Below, one piece after another: positions 63,169 to 64,000 of a stretch of 64,000 nucleotides of DNA. The notes beneath the pieces were generated by a model. That model was not told the DNA's origin. It saw only the letters and a program-made list of their open reading frames with translations, and did not search any database. Where the stretch lies: positions 153,739-217,738 of the forward strand of contig JAUHYW010000006.1 of NCBI GenBank assembly GCA_030426085.1, read 5' to 3'. Each line of letters begins with the position of its first letter. Position 1 is the stretch's first letter. The DNA comes from a bacterium. Lineage in GTDB: Bacteria; Myxococcota_A; Bradymonadia; UBA7976; UBA1532. Both the position numbers and the translations under genes were made by a program.

Positions 63169-63729
63169 TCAGGGCAGCTCCAGCTCGCGCATCAGCTCTT
63201 CCATCGCGCCGGGGTCGAGGCCCGGCAGCAGCCGCTCGAGGTCGCCCATCTCGCCGATGTCGGCGGTGAGCAGGGCCCCGATGAGCCGGACCGAGACGAA
63301 GAACAGAGCCCCCCAGCCCGCCAGGCGCACCGCGAAGATCCACCGGGCGCGGGCTGCTCGATCGGCGGCGTCGGCGGCGGCGGTCAGCGCGGCGGGGTCG
63401 GCTACGCCGGCCAGGGCGAGGGCGGCGGTCCCTCCGATCTCGGCGGCCGCGGGCAGCGCGTCGGCGAGGGGGTCGCCCTGCCCGAGCCGGCGGGCGGCCC
63501 GGGCGCAGGCTCGGGCGGTCGGTCCGGGGGGCAGCAGGCGGGCGGCGCGCTCGAACCCGGCGGCGTCGAGCGGCGCGGCGGCCCACAGGCCGTGCGCGAT
63601 CCGGCGGCGGGCGGCCCCGGGCAGCCGGGCGGCGAGCGGGCGCAGGCGGGCGGCGACGGCTGGGCGGGCGATGAGCCACACGGCGAGGGCCACCCCGATC
63701 AGCGCAAGGACTCGAGCGCCGCCACCCAC
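63169..63729 (-). CDS. Small membrane protein, unknown
   Basis: 186 residues, GTG start. One hydrophobic segment near the N-terminus (VLALIGVALAVWLIA), an Ala/Arg/Leu-rich middle and a second TM near 140-160 (LAGWGALFFVSVRLIGALL). The end is acidic (GDLERLLPGLDPGAMEELMRELELP). No family recognised; no ribosome site visible before the GTG, so the start may be wrong. Confidence 0.6.
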   Translation of the reverse strand: MGGGARVLALIGVALAVWLIARPAVAARLRPLAARLPGAARRRIAHGLWAAAPLDAAGFERAARLLPPGPTARACARAARRLGQGDPLADALPAAAEIGGTAALALAGVADPAALTAAADAADRAARARWIFAVRLAGWGALFFVSVRLIGALLTADIGEMGDLERLLPGLDPGAMEELMRELELP

Positions 63730-63751
63730 GATTGCAGTCTACTGCAGCGCG

Positions 63752-64000
63752 TCAGGGAGTGTCCTGCCGTGCGCGCTCGATGAACGCGGCCAGCCCCGGC
63801 GCCAGCGACGACGCGTGGTCGCCCGGGACCGCGTGAACCGAGAACAGCGTCACCCCCGCCTCGTCCGCGGCCACCTGCACCGCGGCCGCGTTGTCGTGAA
63901 ACCAGGAGTCGCCCTCGCCGATGTACGCGAGGTGCGGATGCACCATGTCGGTGACGTTGGGCAGCAGCGAGCGGAGCCGGCCTTCGATCGGGTCGAACGG
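63752..64000 (-). CDS. Alpha/beta hydrolase, 3' end (cut by the window edge)
   Basis: 83 residues are visible; the frame stays open to the right edge (PFDPIEGRLRSLLPNVTDM before MVHPHLAYIGEGD). The part has the late alpha/beta-hydrolase pattern: IGEGDSWFHDNAAAVQVAADEAG (acidic-residue region) followed by the catalytic-His motif VPGDHASSL and a final AFIE helix. Resembles the C-terminus of prolyl oligopeptidase-like or dienelactone hydrolase-like proteins. The start and catalytic Ser lie outside the window. Confidence 0.7.
   Translation of the reverse strand, partial: PFDPIEGRLRSLLPNVTDMVHPHLAYIGEGDSWFHDNAAAVQVAADEAGVTLFSVHAVPGDHASSLAPGLAAFIERARQDTP

Overview
The window looks like a chromosomal segment of a very GC-rich, Gram-negative bacterium of the Myxococcota / Bradymonadota (former Deltaproteobacteria) type. 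The basis is an overall resemblance rather than a marker gene. There are many secreted lipoproteins, MopE-type DxDCDG repeats, an OmpA protein with thrombospondin type 3 repeats, a TPR-CHAT lipoprotein, a trypsin with a Cys/hydrophobic/Arg sorting tail, a SigF/NrsF-like sigma/anti-sigma pair and a small RHH protein common in that group. I see no rRNA, tRNA, insertion sequence or CRISPR array.

Layout. 1-6950: three flagellin paralogues on the minus strand, separated by long non-coding spacers that carry hairpins and palindromes; the last spacer holds five 25-bp direct repeats and a sigma-54 promoter driving a degenerate GGDEF gene (6953-7960). 7971-10145: small secreted proteins and an NAD-dependent reductase, all minus. 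10354-14911: a plus-strand operon of two lipoproteins, a metallophosphoesterase and an FATP-like acyl-CoA synthetase. 14865-16551: a trypsin and a lipoprotein gene, minus. 16810-23065: TPR-CHAT lipoprotein, secreted subtilase, ECF sigma factor and a one-TM anti-sigma-like protein. 23145-27702: a tightly packed operon TldD-like protease / response regulator / PP2C phosphatase / PEGA protein / MazG-like hydrolase, followed by a GH1 glycosidase.

29338-39480 holds two putative ATPase-effector cassettes around ordinary metabolic genes. The first is an AAA15-type ATPase overlapping a protein with a D...ExK nuclease-like motif. The second is a three-gene operon of DUF3696-like ATPase, TOPRIM-like protein and DUF262 protein, with start/stop overlaps and a leaderless promoter overlapped by a palindrome. 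39495-43104: an unknown protein, an NrsF/ECF pair and a beta-lactamase-fold serine hydrolase. The ECF gene and the region upstream of the hydrolase share the promoter-like motif GAAACAC-N13-GCCATA.

43480-44393 is the most unusual non-coding element: 22 units at a strict 42-43 bp period, each with a 17-nt palindrome (CCACCTCC-C-GGAGGTGG) and a linker drawn from only three sequence families. It is not CRISPR and not coding.

44393-64000: glycerate kinase and an AsmA-like/GT51 transglycosylase fusion, OmpA, a DUF3352-like lipoprotein, a hybrid histidine kinase, a lipoprotein subtilase and a SUMF1-like lipoprotein (both with MopE repeats), an ABC transporter, a CBM9-like lipoprotein, an RHH protein, a beta-propeller-like lipoprotein, a small membrane protein and the 3' end of an alpha/beta hydrolase cut by the window edge. 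Recurrent vegetative promoters resemble TTGtCg/TTGACA-N17/18-TAnnnT.
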